From an uncultured Spongiibacteraceae bacterium (GTDB lineage Bacteria > Pseudomonadota > Gammaproteobacteria > Pseudomonadales > CAMLJR01), in contig CAMLJR010000067.1 of NCBI GenBank assembly GCA_946480345.1, forward strand, positions 1 through 15,008: a stretch of DNA of 15,008 bases, given 5' to 3'. The notes beneath the pieces were generated by a model. It searched no databases, had not been told where the DNA came from, and saw nothing but the letters and a program-made list of their open reading frames with translations. The first letter of the stretch is position 1. Every line of letters begins with the position of its first letter. Below, piece after piece: positions 14,373 through 15,008 of the stretch. The position numbers were made by a program, and so were the translations under genes.

Positions 14373-14678
14373 TCAGCCGGCTTTCCGTGCATCGGGGCAC
14401 GTATCGAGTTCAAGTTGCTGGATCAATTGCAGCGCCTGCTCGCGCGAATCGCCGCAAAACAATGGCTCGGCCTGAAAATCCGAGCACACCTGCGGGCGCT
14501 CGGCGCGGCCAAAAATCTTGCAACGAAAATCGTCGGCGAGTTGCACGCACCGCACTCCGGCCGGCTTGCCGTTCGGCATGCCGGGAATCGGCGAGCTGAT
14601 GCTGAGCGCACTGCAGCACGCGCCGCAACCGGCCCGACACGGCATGAAGTGATTTTGCATGTACGGCGCGGCGCTCAT
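14373..14678 (-). CDS. YkgJ family cysteine cluster protein
   Basis: 101-residue cytoplasmic protein of the YkgJ/UPF0153 family, thought to bind zinc or an iron-sulfur cluster. The signature cysteines are C14, C18, C21 and C22 (CRAGCGACC), followed by C44 (GVRCVQL), C53 (FRCKIF), C65 (RPQVCSDF), C75 and C94 (DTCPDA). The RPQVCSDFQ segment is typical for the family. No enzymatic function has been established for it as far as I know. Start ATG at 14676-14678; M7 or M12 are possible shorter starts and the ribosome-binding site is weak. It is 2 bp from both neighbours, so all three genes here should be cotranscribed. Confidence 0.88.
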   Translation of the reverse strand: MSAAPYMQNHFMPCRAGCGACCSALSISSPIPGMPNGKPAGVRCVQLADDFRCKIFGRAERPQVCSDFQAEPLFCGDSREQALQLIQQLELDTCPDARKAG

Positions 14679-14680
14679 GG

Positions 14681-15008
14681 TCAGCCGATCAGTCGGAAAT
14701 TGATGCCGTAACGGTACGCCACACCTTCGTTGACTTTCACCGCGCCAATCACGCCGGCAACGATCGAATAAATCGCGAGAATCGCCAGCATCAGCAGGCC
14801 CAGCCCCATCGCGAGAATCAAAATTGAACCGACGATGGCGAGCAAAAACATCGTGATTTGAAAATTGATGACTTCTTTGCCCTGCGCACGCACGAACGGC
14901 AATTGATCGCCTTTAATCAGCCAGATGACCAGCGGCGCGAGCACCAGAATCGGTAAAAAAATCTGTGCGACAACACTGAGGTGACACAGCATCGCCCAAG
15001 TGCGCTCT
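14681..15008 (-). CDS. DUF4870 membrane protein (5' end outside window)
   Basis: Small inner-membrane protein of the DUF4870 family, function unknown. The frame is open from the stop at 14681-14683 to the window edge. The first complete residues read ERTWAMLCHLSVVAQIFLP, and ERTWAMLCHLS is the usual beginning of this family just after a short hydrophilic leader. So the ATG at 14992, inside that motif, is probably not the start, and the true start should lie a few codons beyond 15008. Further family marks are PLVIWLIKGDQLPFVRAQGKEVINFQIT (in parts: WLIK, PFVRAQGKE, NFQIT). There are about three membrane segments: near the N-terminus, and two merging in the Leu/Ile-rich stretch before VNEGVAYRY. 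Confidence 0.88.
   Translation of the reverse strand, partial: ERTWAMLCHLSVVAQIFLPILVLAPLVIWLIKGDQLPFVRAQGKEVINFQITMFLLAIVGSILILAMGLGLLMLAILAIYSIVAGVIGAVKVNEGVAYRYGINFRLIG

Noticed and set aside
1..15008. Mobile elements, prophage, CRISPR, tRNA or rRNA, defence or secretion systems
   Set aside because: Every sizeable stretch is accounted for by housekeeping genes with consistent codon use. I saw no transposase, integrase, att-like repeats, spacer arrays or tRNA cloverleaf.

Overview
The window holds 18 protein-coding genes, all on the minus strand, with mostly short gaps or slight overlaps. It is chromosomal housekeeping DNA of a moderately GC-rich gammaproteobacterium. The order, read in the direction of transcription, is proA-nadD-rsfS-rlmH-mrdA-rodA-mltB-rlpA-dacA-dat-ybeD-lipB-lipA. 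From memory this matches the pseudomonad locus closely, except for the class IV aminotransferase (dat) between dacA and ybeD. That insertion, together with TTG starts and a soluble MltB, hints at the Xanthomonadales/Nevskiales/Steroidobacter side, but genus cannot be read from the sequence.

Layout by descending coordinate (direction of transcription). Right edge to 13777: a compact trio made of a DUF4870 membrane protein (N-terminus outside the window), a YkgJ-type cysteine-cluster protein and a Lon N-domain protein, separated by 2 bp each. 13603-12140: a DEDDh 3'-5' exonuclease and the acyl-CoA thioesterase TesB. 12139-11950: a 190-bp non-coding gap with a REP-like palindrome, a good -10 box and a 16-bp tandem duplication in the proA leader. 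11949-9078: proA (proline synthesis), nadD (NAD synthesis), rsfS (ribosome silencing) and rlmH (23S rRNA methylation). 9058-2694: the cell-elongation and peptidoglycan block, with mrdA (PBP2 transpeptidase), rodA (SEDS glycosyltransferase), mltB and rlpA (lytic transglycosylases) and dacA (D,D-carboxypeptidase). 2651-1: dat (D-amino acid aminotransferase), ybeD, lipB and the 5' three quarters of lipA (lipoylation of 2-oxoacid dehydrogenases).

Functionally, RodA and PBP2 polymerise and cross-link side-wall peptidoglycan, DacA trims D-Ala from pentapeptides, and MltB and RlpA cut glycan strands. Dat could recycle the released D-Ala or supply D-amino acids. LipB transfers octanoate to target proteins and LipA inserts the sulfurs. 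Spacing fits one long transcription unit from proA to lipA, possibly with internal promoters.

I see no mobile element, phage, CRISPR array, RNA gene or defence system, and nothing I would call a new biological system. The items worth a second look are small: short tandem repeats in four intergenic or leader regions, a tiny ORF coupled to mrdA, TTG starts at nadD and tesB, and the dat insertion.
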